Shown: positions 27,628-36,148, numbered from the stretch's first letter. The stretch: DNA of 64,000 bases from Thermoclostridium caenicola (GCF_900142095.1 NZ_FQZP01000008.1:23195-87194), one strand, 5' to 3'. Notes: a model not told the origin generated them from the letters alone. Made by a program: numbers and translations.

Positions 27628-28740
27628 TTATTTGGTTCTCTCAAAAAGCTCGGAATAAAAGTTTTCCAGCCGCTTTACCTGCACCTTGATGTCAAATTCC
27701 GGAATGTAAATACTCTGCCGTTTTTCTGAACCATGTGAGGCGAAGATTTTTTCAGCCCAAGTGTAGGCAGGTTCCTTGATGCTTAAGAATACGGTATTAT
27801 GGCTTAATGCCGCCTGAGGTATAATTGTATCGGACAAAAAGCATGGCAGTCCGGAAAGCTGCGCCTCAACGGCGGAAACCGGGAAGCCCTCGAATAGGGA
27901 AGGCAGGACGAAGGCATCCATCGCCTGCAAGTATTCATTCACACGGTCGCTGACACCCGTGAATATCACCTTGTTAGTTAAACCCAGCTGTCCAATCTTT
28001 TTTTCTATAACGTGCCGCAATTCGCCATCTCCGATCAAAAGGAGCCTACTGTCGGGCATGATGGTACATATTTCCTTAAAAATGTCAATGATATAGCTGT
28101 GGTTCTTTTGCAGGCAGAAACGGCCCACATGGCCGAGGACAAACTGTTTATCGTACAGGTTCAGTTCTTTCCTGACCCTGTTTCGTACCTCTTCGGAAAA
28201 AGTATATTTGGCTGTGTCAATAGCATTGGTCAGAATGAAGGCGTTTTCAGCCCTTTTCCCGAACAGGAACCTTGCGGAGTTTTCGGAGCATGCGGCATAA
28301 CAGTTTGCAACCCAGGGGATTAGGCTGTTCAGGATGTTATTCCGCAGTCTTTTTACGGTGGAATCGGCGCTTCTGTCATTATGGCTGTGAACGATGCGCA
28401 CCGGAACATTGAAGCGTTTAGCCGCACCCAGGTAAAAAACGGCCGCATTGGGCAAATGGCCGTGAACGATTTTGTATTCAGGATGCTCCCTGAAAAAGCG
28501 GTTCAGATCTCCCATATACCTCGGAATGTTGGATGGTCTCAATGCAGGCATCTCATATACCTTGGAGCCATTTTTCATGAACCTGTCCCTGGCCTCCTGA
28601 GAGATAGGCTCATGGACCAGGAAATCGAAGGCAAACCTATTTTTGTCAATATGATGGTAATAGTTCATGACAACCGAATTGACGCCGTTGTTCAGGCTAA
28701 GGTTTTCAATGACATGCAATATCCTAATCATCTTCAGCAT
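27628..28740 (-). CDS. Family 4 glycosyltransferase (EpsF-like)
   Basis: A 370-aa GT-B enzyme. The N-terminal acceptor half begins MIRILHVIENLSLNNGVNSV and contains HGHLPNAAVFYLGAAKRF. The donor half contains LGHVGRFCLQKNHSYIIDIF and LPSLFEGFPVSAVEAQLSG, which carries the EX7E-type glutamates. It resembles exopolysaccharide transferases EpsF/GT4 of Firmicutes. ATG 28740 and ATG 28731 are both possible starts. It lies between the DUF4422 gene and another GT2 gene on the same strand, with short gaps. Confidence 0.88.
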   Translation of the reverse strand: MLKMIRILHVIENLSLNNGVNSVVMNYYHHIDKNRFAFDFLVHEPISQEARDRFMKNGSKVYEMPALRPSNIPRYMGDLNRFFREHPEYKIVHGHLPNAAVFYLGAAKRFNVPVRIVHSHNDRSADSTVKRLRNNILNSLIPWVANCYAACSENSARFLFGKRAENAFILTNAIDTAKYTFSEEVRNRVRKELNLYDKQFVLGHVGRFCLQKNHSYIIDIFKEICTIMPDSRLLLIGDGELRHVIEKKIGQLGLTNKVIFTGVSDRVNEYLQAMDAFVLPSLFEGFPVSAVEAQLSGLPCFLSDTIIPQAALSHNTVFLSIKEPAYTWAEKIFASHGSEKRQSIYIPEFDIKVQVKRLENFYSELFERTK

Positions 28741-28759
28741 GCTTCCTTTTCATGTTTTG

Positions 28760-29524
28760 TCAGTCTTTTCTCAGCGATTTGTATTTTCTGATGGCATTCA
28801 GTATATAGCAGGCCATATAGTAAATAGCTTTCGGCAAGGGAAGCTTTTGGGCTCTCCTGTAAATGATCCATCGGTTTTTGCCGGCTTTGAACTTATTCGC
28901 CGAACGGCCACCGTAGGAGTAGCCTGTCAGAACCTCGTCCAGACCGCACAGGGTTTTCCCGGCTTTGGCCAGTTCAAGCCATAGCACATAATCCTCGTGC
29001 GCGTAATCCCCGCAAAATGCATGCCCATTAAGGGCAGTTGCCTTTAACATGACCGTGGAGCATCCGATGACATTCTCTTTAAGCAGTTGTTCATAGGAAA
29101 TGGATTCTGGTACCCTGTAAGCCCGTTTGTCTCTTGATGGCTGCTCATGGGGGTGTGCATAGGCATATGCCGTACAGGATAGATCGCATCCCTTGCGCAA
29201 CATGAAACTGACCTGCTTTTCCAGCTTGTCTTCAAACCACATGTCGTCGCTATCCAAAAAAGCTAGATACTCACCTTGAGCCATCCTGCAGCCATGGTTC
29301 CTGGATGCGGCTACGCCAAGGTTCCGGGGGTTACGCAAAAGGACAATACGGGAATCGGTTTTCATATAGAAATTGACGATGTCAACCGTATTGTCCGTCG
29401 AACCGTCGTCAATCACCAGGAGTTCAAACTCGCTGTAGGTTTGATCCAAAACCGATTGTATGGCTCTACTGATAGTATTCCCGCTGTTATATGCCGGCAT
29501 GATAATCGATACCAAAGGTTCCAT
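28760..29524 (-). CDS. Family 2 glycosyltransferase
   Basis: A 254-aa GT-A enzyme with LVSIIMPAYNSGNTISRAIQ, VIDDGSTDNTVDIV and the metal-binding FLDSDDMWFEDKLEKQ. The second half carries YAHEDYVLWLELAKAGKT, typical of the acceptor region. I prefer ATG 29524, preceded by CCAGGGTATCT. A TTG start at 29602 would add 26 unrelated residues. It heads the minus-strand glycosyltransferase run. It faces the DUF1796 gene across an AT-rich divergent gap of about 135 bases. Confidence 0.87.
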   Translation of the reverse strand: MEPLVSIIMPAYNSGNTISRAIQSVLDQTYSEFELLVIDDGSTDNTVDIVNFYMKTDSRIVLLRNPRNLGVAASRNHGCRMAQGEYLAFLDSDDMWFEDKLEKQVSFMLRKGCDLSCTAYAYAHPHEQPSRDKRAYRVPESISYEQLLKENVIGCSTVMLKATALNGHAFCGDYAHEDYVLWLELAKAGKTLCGLDEVLTGYSYGGRSANKFKAGKNRWIIYRRAQKLPLPKAIYYMACYILNAIRKYKSLRKD

Positions 29525-29660
29525 AGATACCCTGGAAGATTTATTCTTTGTTATCTGCGACGAAAGGTCTTCCACACTTTTCGTATTTATATTGTAGGCC
29601 AAAGTACTATATTGTACAATAATATATTATTCATATCTCCTTTATGCTGGAGGAAAAATA

Positions 29661-30401
29661 ATGAAGCATAATCATACGTTATATCTTTCGTTTGGCGAAA
29701 ACTGCCTGCCTGATAATATCTTGAAAAGACATGGCTTAAAATCATTCACCACGCCATATTCCCATGGCCGTTCCAATATTGAATACATTCTTCAGATAGA
29801 AAAAGACAGATTTAAGCATTTTTTAAACCCCAAGTGTTTACGATATGAAGAGTCATGTGGTCATAGAGTACCAAGACTTAAGATATACAATGAGATACAT
29901 AATACTTACGATAAATTGCACATGAATGGTTTTGAATTCACCCACCATAATGTAATAGGCAATCATGAGCATCGGGATGCGTTGAAGCGAAGGGCAAAAA
30001 GGATGCTCAAGATACGAAACTGCCATTTGATCATTTTTTATCATCATCGGTATTGTTTATCAACTGATTTCAGTCAACTGCTAGACGATCTTAATAAATT
30101 GCGCCTGATATATTTGAAGCGTTGCCGTGCTGTTGATGTTGTATTGTTTCACCAATCCCTTATAAAGGATCCATCTGATAGGAAACTAGAGTATAGCTTT
30201 GCTGGCGGCATACATGTTTTTACCTTTTATACAACAAAGGTGTGGAGTGGGAATGACCAGGATGTTTTTTGGGCCAGGGTCGATGATGATCTAATTCAGG
30301 GGATGCTCAATATGATAACAAATGGCCAGATACATCCGACCGATATAGTCCATACATCTTTAATAAGTCAATGGCTCAGGCACATATTTAAACGCACATG
30401 A
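29661..30401 (+). CDS. DUF1796 papain-like cysteine peptidase-fold protein
   Basis: A 246-aa protein resembling the DUF1796 family of putative papain-like cysteine peptidases. LYLSFGENCLPDNILKRHGL has the SxGxNC context with a candidate nucleophilic Cys near residue 15, followed by the family-like TTPYSHGRSNIEYIL. A later GGIHVFTFYT could supply the His. Members are often in glycan clusters and their reaction is unknown. ATG 29661 has GGAGGAAAAATA upstream. The gene is AT-rich, unlike the transferase gene that follows, suggesting insertion. Confidence 0.6.
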   Translation: MKHNHTLYLSFGENCLPDNILKRHGLKSFTTPYSHGRSNIEYILQIEKDRFKHFLNPKCLRYEESCGHRVPRLKIYNEIHNTYDKLHMNGFEFTHHNVIGNHEHRDALKRRAKRMLKIRNCHLIIFYHHRYCLSTDFSQLLDDLNKLRLIYLKRCRAVDVVLFHQSLIKDPSDRKLEYSFAGGIHVFTFYTTKVWSGNDQDVFWARVDDDLIQGMLNMITNGQIHPTDIVHTSLISQWLRHIFKRT

Positions 30402-30598
30402 AAAACTGGTATTGCTTGAAATAATCATACTTGCATACCATAAATAGGGGATACACAACTTCCTATGTTTATAATTCCGATCAGCGTCTTGTATATATTT
30501 ACTGTTCTTCAAGTTTTGTGTACTATTTTTCAACACTTTTTCATGATATAATTCTTATGAACATACCTGTACAAGCCTCCCCCGAAAGAAGGGATAAT

Positions 30599-31966
30599 GT
30601 GGGCAAGGCTTTCAGCAAGTCCTACAAGCTGATCATCATTGTCATAGACTTAATATTGATAAATCTTTCCTACATTACGGCCTTCTTCCTAAAATTTGGC
30701 TTTGATATTCCCATGTTCAATTTGCGGCCATACCTGAATGCCATGCCGTTCATTACGCTTGCCGCCCTGATCTATTTTGACATGTTCGGAATGATCAAAT
30801 TCTACCGAAAAAGCGTCAATGAAACCCTGTCGAACCTGGGGAAACTTGTCGGTCTTTTGAGCATTACCACGGTGTCCATTACATACTTCCTGCAGGGCTT
30901 CTCATTCCCCAGGACCGTACTGCTCGGCTCCGCCTTTATCATGTTCATTTACCTGTCGGTATGGCGGGTGTTCCTGGTTTGGATAAGGCAGAAGCTGATG
31001 CGTGAAACGTTCGCCATGCTTGTCGGAAGCCATGATGAGCTGAAAACCATTGGCCGCAAGATCATTTCCGACAAGGCCCAGAAGATCGCCATCAAGTATG
31101 CGGTAGATGTCACGGATGCCAATACCGCCCTGAAGAAGCTTGAAGACGTAGACGAGGTCATCCTGTGCCCCAGTGTTCCGGACGACGTCAAGGCCCTGAT
31201 GATCAAGGAGTGCATCGAGCGCAAGAAGGTCGTGTTCGCAATACCCCAGCTTTTTGAGATCGCCCTTGCGAAGACGCGGACGGTCCAGTTCGAGGACATG
31301 CCCGCCTTCATTATCGACAGGTTGGGCCTTACCCCTGAGCAGCGCTTCTTCAAGAGGGCCTTTGATATTGTACTGGCTGTTATCGGCCTGATTGTCAGCG
31401 CGCCTGTTATGCTCATCAGCGCCATACTGATCAAGGTCACATCGCCCGGCCCGGTCATCTTCAGTCAGGAGCGGGTAACCATCAATAACCGCGTGTTTAA
31501 GATTTATAAATTCCGGACCATGGTGGTGGATGCGGAGAAGAAGACCGGTCCCGTCATTTCTTCACAGCATGATCCCAGGGTGACGCCTGTGGGGGCTGTA
31601 CTGAGGAAGCTCAAGATCGATGAACTCCCGCAGTTGTTCAACATCTTAAAGGGGGACATGAGCTTTGTGGGGCCAAGGCCGGAACGCCCGGTGTTCGCCG
31701 ACAGATTCAGCGCCGAGATTCCTGCCTACAAGTACAGGACCCTTGTGAAAGCCGGGCTTACCGGGTATGCCCAGGTATACGGCAAGTACGACACATCGGC
31801 TGAGGACAAGCTTCGGTTTGATCTGCTCTATATCAGGAGCTATTCCCTCCTGCTGGATATCAAGCTTCTGCTGACTACGGTGTTCACCTTATTCAGGGGG
31901 AAAAACAACTACCAGCGAGTCAATGGGTTGGAAGGCGTGCACGGCACCAAGAGAAAAGCGGTGTAG
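30599..31966 (+). CDS. Polyprenyl-phosphate sugar-1-phosphate transferase (WbaP/WsaP type)
   Basis: The likely initiating enzyme of the locus. It attaches a sugar-1-phosphate to undecaprenyl phosphate. About 455 aa: four or five N-terminal helices (residues ~8-150), a degenerate nucleotide-binding middle domain (residues ~150-255), and a C-terminal bacterial sugar transferase domain. The last contains FKRAFDIVLAVIGLIVSAP, IYKFRTMVVDAE, LRKLKIDELPQLFNILKGD and FVGPRPERP. I prefer GTG 30599, preceded by AGAAGGGATAAT, because TATAAT at 30547-30552 would put the transcript start downstream of ATG 30557. The ATG remains an alternative. Ends the glycan locus. Confidence 0.88.
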   Translation: MGKAFSKSYKLIIIVIDLILINLSYITAFFLKFGFDIPMFNLRPYLNAMPFITLAALIYFDMFGMIKFYRKSVNETLSNLGKLVGLLSITTVSITYFLQGFSFPRTVLLGSAFIMFIYLSVWRVFLVWIRQKLMRETFAMLVGSHDELKTIGRKIISDKAQKIAIKYAVDVTDANTALKKLEDVDEVILCPSVPDDVKALMIKECIERKKVVFAIPQLFEIALAKTRTVQFEDMPAFIIDRLGLTPEQRFFKRAFDIVLAVIGLIVSAPVMLISAILIKVTSPGPVIFSQERVTINNRVFKIYKFRTMVVDAEKKTGPVISSQHDPRVTPVGAVLRKLKIDELPQLFNILKGDMSFVGPRPERPVFADRFSAEIPAYKYRTLVKAGLTGYAQVYGKYDTSAEDKLRFDLLYIRSYSLLLDIKLLLTTVFTLFRGKNNYQRVNGLEGVHGTKRKAV

Positions 31967-32036
31967 GCAGTCAATTGGATGACGGCTTCGGGTGTGTAGC
32001 TAAGCTTTTGAACATGATGCGAAGATACCTGAGCCG

Positions 32037-32321
32037 TTATTGCACGAAGGATTGCCCTCTCACGAGTATGCCTCTTTTACCCCTTCCCTTAAGCAGGTCG
32101 TTCAGCACCAGGTTGGCAATTTCAAGTTCCAGTTTATCCCTGTCCTTTTTGGGAAGGGTTTCGATTTTTCTTGCGGAGTGGTCGTCATAATTTATCTTAA
32201 GTTGTGGGTATTTTCTTACAATTTGGGCTATACCGCTGATGATGCCGCTCTCAGGAAAAAAGGAAAACTCAATAGTATAGTCGGGATCGTTTCTTTCCAG
32301 GATCCTGCCTCTGAAATTCAT
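32037..32321 (-). CDS. Hypothetical 94-aa protein downstream of a c-di-GMP riboswitch
   Basis: A small, mostly hydrophilic protein without signal peptide. The N-terminal half looks beta-rich (RNDPDYTIEFSFFPESG) and the second half helical and charged (LPKKDRDKLELEIANLVLND). I do not recognise the family. The evidence that it is real is the excellent ribosome site AAGGAGGAATAGCA before ATG 32321, and its position in sense orientation downstream of a c-di-GMP-I riboswitch (32583-32724). Between terminator and gene are ~260 bases of apparently non-coding leader. Confidence 0.6.
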   Translation of the reverse strand: MNFRGRILERNDPDYTIEFSFFPESGIISGIAQIVRKYPQLKINYDDHSARKIETLPKKDRDKLELEIANLVLNDLLKGRGKRGILVRGQSFVQ

Positions 32322-32339
32322 TGCTATTCCTCCTTATAG

Positions 32340-32582
32340 AGCTACTGTTGAGGTTTCGCCATAAGCCAAAAAATCTGGCAAGCGGTATCCGGTGCTACAT
32401 CATTTTCCAGGTTGTGTTGTGAGATCGATAGAGGATACTGCCGTCAAATTCCTGGAGCAAACGAATCACACTGCTTCGGTTCCCTTACAGGCCCAGCGCG
32501 TACCTTGAAGGCGGATGGCCTTTCCGGCTGGGCTTGATATCGGATGTCCTGTTGCCAATCAATGTCGCGTTAGAGAAAGCAA
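32340..32582. other. Non-coding interval between riboswitch and the 94-aa gene
   Basis: No open frame of note on either strand. On the minus strand a 7-bp GCCCAGC/GCTGGGC stem (about 32498-32540) encloses a GC-rich loop. This could be leader structure or the remains of a deleted gene formerly under riboswitch control. Confidence 0.4.
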
Positions 32583-32724
32583 AAGAGCCCAGGCAAATTT
32601 CTACCATGGCTCCATGATGGTTGTTGCACCACAAAACCTATGGCAACCCGACTGTCATGGCCAAAACGGCTTCAGACTCGTAGCTTTGCGACCCTGTTTT
32701 TCAACAAGTTTGCTTTTTTCATAA
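32583..32724 (-). ncRNA. c-di-GMP-I (GEMM) riboswitch with terminator, copy 1
   Basis: Read on the minus strand, the aptamer (about 32634-32724) shows the class I hallmarks. These are GCAAAC, a short GAAA-capped hairpin, GGTCGCAAAGC, the receptor-side GTCTGAAGCC and the closing TCGGGTTGCC. The G before CAAAC, which pairs with the ligand in known structures, is kept, so c-di-GMP rather than cGAMP is expected. It is followed by GAGCC...GGGCTC and TTTT (32583-32613), an intrinsic terminator. It is closely similar to copy 2 at 36.2 kb. Whether ligand turns expression on or off is not evident. Confidence 0.85.
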
Positions 32725-32833
32725 GATATACAGTATCTAGCTCTTGGCATAAGCCGAGATGAAATTTTAGCTGATTGTTGCCATTATGTCAATCAGTTTT
32801 AGGGAGAGAACCGGTTATGTCGGATATGTTTTT

Positions 32834-33625
32834 CTAATAATGCAGCTTGATGTCTAACACGTCGCATACGGTCTGCTGGGTGGGCAGAATCTGACCGTTG
32901 ACGATTTCTGTTATGGAGGCCCCGGATACTTTTATGGTTAGTAGGTCCACGCCTTTTATGTCTACGTCAAAGTATTCCGGTACAATGCCTTTATAATGCG
33001 TTATCTTCTTCAGGGTTACCCCGTCCCCGATGATCTCCAGTTCACCCGTGCATTTTGTGCCTGTGCTGGCATCATCAATTCCGAAATAACCGGTTATTCT
33101 GGCATATCGCCCACCCAAGGTATAGATGCCCCAGGTGGTGCTCAGTCCGTCGTTCAGGATCGTGCTCACCGACAGGTATTCCTTGCCGGCGATCCGCATG
33201 GTTCCGGCCTTGCTATAGCTTGTTCTGGCATGCTTATCATCATACACGGTCTTGACCCATCCGCCCATCATACCATACTGATTCCAGTTTTCTGACTTCA
33301 GCGCAGGGGTCAGCTCGGATAAAAAGATGGCGTTGATCTTCTGCTCATTTCCAAAATAAAGGGTGTTCCCGTCCCTTGTCATCTTCTTGTTCATCACGAC
33401 GGTCAGGTACCGGATGGGAACATAGGTGGTTCCATCGATAATCAGGGGAGGCACGGGTCTGCCGTCCGCATCCCGGGGAAATAGTTTCACCCCGTCCAGC
33501 ACAATATCCACGCCACCCACAATGGCTGTGACCTGGCGGACAAATCCACTGTCTGCAAAGGCGTATAGCCCGGTAATGAGGAAACAGGCGCATAAAAAGC
33601 CCGATACAAATGATTTGATTTTCAT
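32834..33625 (-). CDS. Secreted stalk-domain (copper-amine-oxidase N-terminal-like) protein
   Basis: A 263-aa exported protein with a signal peptide ending near YAFA (residues ~1-23). Residues ~30-95 contain a stalk/CuAO-N domain: VDIVLDGVKLFPRDADGRPV, IDGTTYVPIRYLTVVMNK, and NTLYFGNEQKIN. The remainder has a beta-rich module (GRYARITGYFGIDDAS, LLTIKVSGAS) that looks like a carbohydrate-binding or NPCBM-related fold. I chose ATG 33625, preceded by CAGGAGAATTGCGT; a longer frame adds 22 unlikely residues. It lies just upstream of the first riboswitch on the same strand and next to the pseudokinase, whose C-terminal module is similar. Confidence 0.75.
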   Translation of the reverse strand: MKIKSFVSGFLCACFLITGLYAFADSGFVRQVTAIVGGVDIVLDGVKLFPRDADGRPVPPLIIDGTTYVPIRYLTVVMNKKMTRDGNTLYFGNEQKINAIFLSELTPALKSENWNQYGMMGGWVKTVYDDKHARTSYSKAGTMRIAGKEYLSVSTILNDGLSTTWGIYTLGGRYARITGYFGIDDASTGTKCTGELEIIGDGVTLKKITHYKGIVPEYFDVDIKGVDLLTIKVSGASITEIVNGQILPTQQTVCDVLDIKLHY

Positions 33626-33940
33626 ACGCAATTCTCCTGAATATCCTAATGACCTATAACTTTTCTCTGTTCCGCAGGAGCCGGGGAGCATCAGGCCGAA
33701 CGAAAACGATCAGGCCTTGCAGAACTTTCCGAAAAAGGCGCCGAAGGCCCTGGACCAATCCTGCGGATGGATACGGATTATGACGCCTACATTATATTCC
33801 ATGCTGCCCATGCATTCAATGAATTGGAAATATTGCCTGAAATTTATGCCTTTTGTGGACGTTTATTTATAATTGTATTAATCAGTAAAACAACCGTTTT
33901 CCCTGACGGATTCTCTCGGCCTGCAAGGGGGTAGGAGGAA
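33626..33940. other. Divergent intergenic region between stalk-domain and pseudokinase genes
   Basis: No gene called. A TATAAT at about 33868-33873 could serve the plus-strand pseudokinase gene. One plus-strand frame is open for roughly 75 codons without a good start and is not convincing. Confidence 0.35.
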
Positions 33941-35485
33941 ATGCTGAAAGAGAGGTTTGCCATTTTGCGTCTGAAAAAAGCAGGAGACAGCCAGGATGTG
34001 GGTTGGGCCGGTTCAAAGATCCCATGGACCTTTGTCATGCTGGACAAGCAGGATGTCCGCCAGGATCTGTTTACCGCATACTGCCGAATCAATCATCCCG
34101 CGTTCCCGCGGATTTTGGATATTAAAGAAGGGGATACCTACTATTGCGTCCTGAAGGAAAATATTCACGGAGAGAATCTGGAAGCCCGGCTTAACCGGGA
34201 GGGAAGGCTTGATCACGGGCAGGCCTCCAGAATTATCGGCGAACTTTGCAAAACCCTGGAATTTTTGCGTATGCTGAGGCCGGGAATTGTCTGCTACAGG
34301 GACATTGCCCTGTCCGATATCGTGCTGGATCACCAGGGCACGGTTAAGCTTATCAATCTGGAGAAGCTTATTCTGACAAAGGGTGATGGAGCTGATGAAC
34401 CTACAGGGGATTTGCAGCAGGTCCAGAGCGTGGCGCTTTTATACTACCACCTGCTAACGGGAGTCAACCCCTGTGAAATCGAGGGCCACATACCGTCCTT
34501 TTCACAGCTCGGACTGTACCTTCCGGGCGAGCTGTTTGACCTCATCACCAAAGCGCTCAAACCGGATTCACCCATGAAAACGCTGGGCCACTTCAGAAAG
34601 GAAATAGAGAAGCTGTTTCCGCGCCGCTGCGAGGAACACGGAGACCAAAAAACACCTGCCAGGCGGCGTATAACCGGAAGGCAGGCCCTTGTCATTGCGG
34701 CCGTTACCCTGGCTGTTTCGGCGGCGGCTGTACTGGCCTTCAAGCTGTGGGTGTTTGATGCCGCCAGCAGGGCTGAAAACAACGAAATAACGAGGCTTCT
34801 TGCATACCGGGAGACCGCTGCGGCAGCTGAAGAAGCAAAGCATACCGATTTTTCCGGGGAGGAAGCAAATATCCTGAACCGGACCGAAACTATGGTAGCA
34901 GAGCCGGAACAACCGGTTCAGAATGCGGAAGAAGTATCACAAAGCACAGACGCCCATGAAGCCGGGCAAACCGCTGATAAAACTGATAGTAACTCTCTGC
35001 CCAAAGACCGGAATGCACCGGCAAAAAGGCAAAAGGTGTATTTAAGCTCGCTGGAGCCCGCATCCTTCTCCGCGGGAAGCGACAGCTTCAGGCTTGCAGA
35101 CCTGGATGCGTCCGACAGGGATATCCAGGGCAACAGGTTTCAGGCGGGAATTAAGCTGGAACTCGTCGACAGCTACCTGTCAGATTATAAGGACCAATGG
35201 ATGACTGTGGAGTACAACCTGGACAAGGGTTATTCCAGGTTCAGCTGCGTTTTTTCGGTCAGTCAGGCCTTTCAGCATATTGATCCCTCTCAAAAGGCCT
35301 GGCTCAACATACTGGGCGACGGAAAACTCCTCCTGTCAACCGCATCCGTCGGATCCTCTTCCGGACCGGTGCGTATTGAAGCCGATATCAGGGGAGTGAA
35401 GAAGCTGACGCTACAGCTGAATCCCGCATCCCAATTTGTTGAAAATGCAGGCTATATTATCGGGGATCCTGTGCTGGAGCCATAA
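33941..35485 (+). CDS. Membrane pseudokinase with extracellular NPCBM domain
   Basis: A 514-aa single-pass protein. Residues ~1-225 resemble a Ser/Thr kinase: the catalytic-loop equivalent is YRDIALSDIVL, with Asp121 kept but the Lys and Asn of HRDxKxxN lost. The DFG position reads Asn139-Leu-Glu, and no VAIK lysine is clear. This predicts a pseudokinase. One helix follows at ~248-271, then a Thr/Glu-rich linker (~280-360) and an NPCBM-like module (~367-514; WLNILGDGKLLLSTASVGSS, GVKKLTLQLNP), which would bind wall sugar outside. ATG 33941 has AGGAGG close upstream. It may transmit wall status to cytoplasmic partners (inference). Confidence 0.72.
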   Translation: MLKERFAILRLKKAGDSQDVGWAGSKIPWTFVMLDKQDVRQDLFTAYCRINHPAFPRILDIKEGDTYYCVLKENIHGENLEARLNREGRLDHGQASRIIGELCKTLEFLRMLRPGIVCYRDIALSDIVLDHQGTVKLINLEKLILTKGDGADEPTGDLQQVQSVALLYYHLLTGVNPCEIEGHIPSFSQLGLYLPGELFDLITKALKPDSPMKTLGHFRKEIEKLFPRRCEEHGDQKTPARRRITGRQALVIAAVTLAVSAAAVLAFKLWVFDAASRAENNEITRLLAYRETAAAAEEAKHTDFSGEEANILNRTETMVAEPEQPVQNAEEVSQSTDAHEAGQTADKTDSNSLPKDRNAPAKRQKVYLSSLEPASFSAGSDSFRLADLDASDRDIQGNRFQAGIKLELVDSYLSDYKDQWMTVEYNLDKGYSRFSCVFSVSQAFQHIDPSQKAWLNILGDGKLLLSTASVGSSSGPVRIEADIRGVKKLTLQLNPASQFVENAGYIIGDPVLEP

Positions 35486-35499
35486 AGGACGGATTTTCC

Positions 35500-36108
35500 T
35501 CAGGCCTGGAACTCCCGTATCCCGGCGATGAATTTCCGGAACAATACCGGATCGAACTGATCCTGCATGTCTTTCATGATCTCCACCGCTTTTTCCGGGG
35601 TGTAGCCTTTCCGGTACGGCCTGTCCGATGTCAGGGCATCGTATACGTCGCAAATATGGATGATCCTGGCCAGTAAGGGAATTTCACCGGCAACAAGCCC
35701 CGAAGGATAGCCCCCGCCGTTGTACTTTTCGTGGTGGTAGCGGACGGCTTCCAATACCGTATCGGAAAGCCCGGTATCCTTGAGCATGCGATAGCCGAAC
35801 TCGGGATGCATTTTCATGGCTTCAAACTCTTTTTCGTCAAGCTTTGACGGCTTGTTCAGGATCCCGTCATCAATGTGGTACTTTCCGATGTCGTGATACA
35901 GGCCCGCATAATACACGGTGGCCTGATCCAGGCCGCATCCTGATGATTCCGCAAACCGCACCGCGAGATTGGCTACGCTGAAAGAGTGCCTGTAAGTGAC
36001 CGGATCAAGTTTTTTGAGTGTGCTGATGATGCACGTATCCTGCTTCAATTCCAAAATCCTTGTTTTCTCCAATTTCTGCTGCGTTCTTGTGTGCCGGACG
36101 GCACACAA
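35500..36108 (-). CDS. HD-GYP domain phosphodiesterase
   Basis: A ~202-aa stand-alone HD-GYP protein. It carries YHDIGKYHIDDGILNKPSKL with the HD pair, the HHEKYNGGGYPSGL GYP signature and ICDVYDALTSDRPYR. Such enzymes hydrolyse c-di-GMP, and some cleave cGAMP. No sensor domain precedes it. I prefer TTG 36108, eight bases after AAAGGAGG; an in-frame ATG at 36150 lies inside the riboswitch terminator tract. A 7-bp hairpin GTGTGCC/GGCACAC begins at the start codon and may affect initiation. It follows the c-di-GMP-I riboswitch at 36149-36298, implying feedback by its own substrate. Confidence 0.88.
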   Translation of the reverse strand: MCAVRHTRTQQKLEKTRILELKQDTCIISTLKKLDPVTYRHSFSVANLAVRFAESSGCGLDQATVYYAGLYHDIGKYHIDDGILNKPSKLDEKEFEAMKMHPEFGYRMLKDTGLSDTVLEAVRYHHEKYNGGGYPSGLVAGEIPLLARIIHICDVYDALTSDRPYRKGYTPEKAVEIMKDMQDQFDPVLFRKFIAGIREFQA

Positions 36109-36148
36109 TTGTTGCGCCTCCTTTCGTATTTGAAAGTATACTGTATGC

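Noticed and set aside
32040..32339. Plus-strand 99-codon frame opposite the 94-aa gene
   Set aside because: No ribosome site, while the minus-strand frame has AAGGAGG and lies in sense after a riboswitch.
33652..33880. Short plus-strand gene or gene remnant before the pseudokinase
   Set aside because: An open frame of ~75 codons without start codon context or recognisable product; it overlaps the likely promoter.
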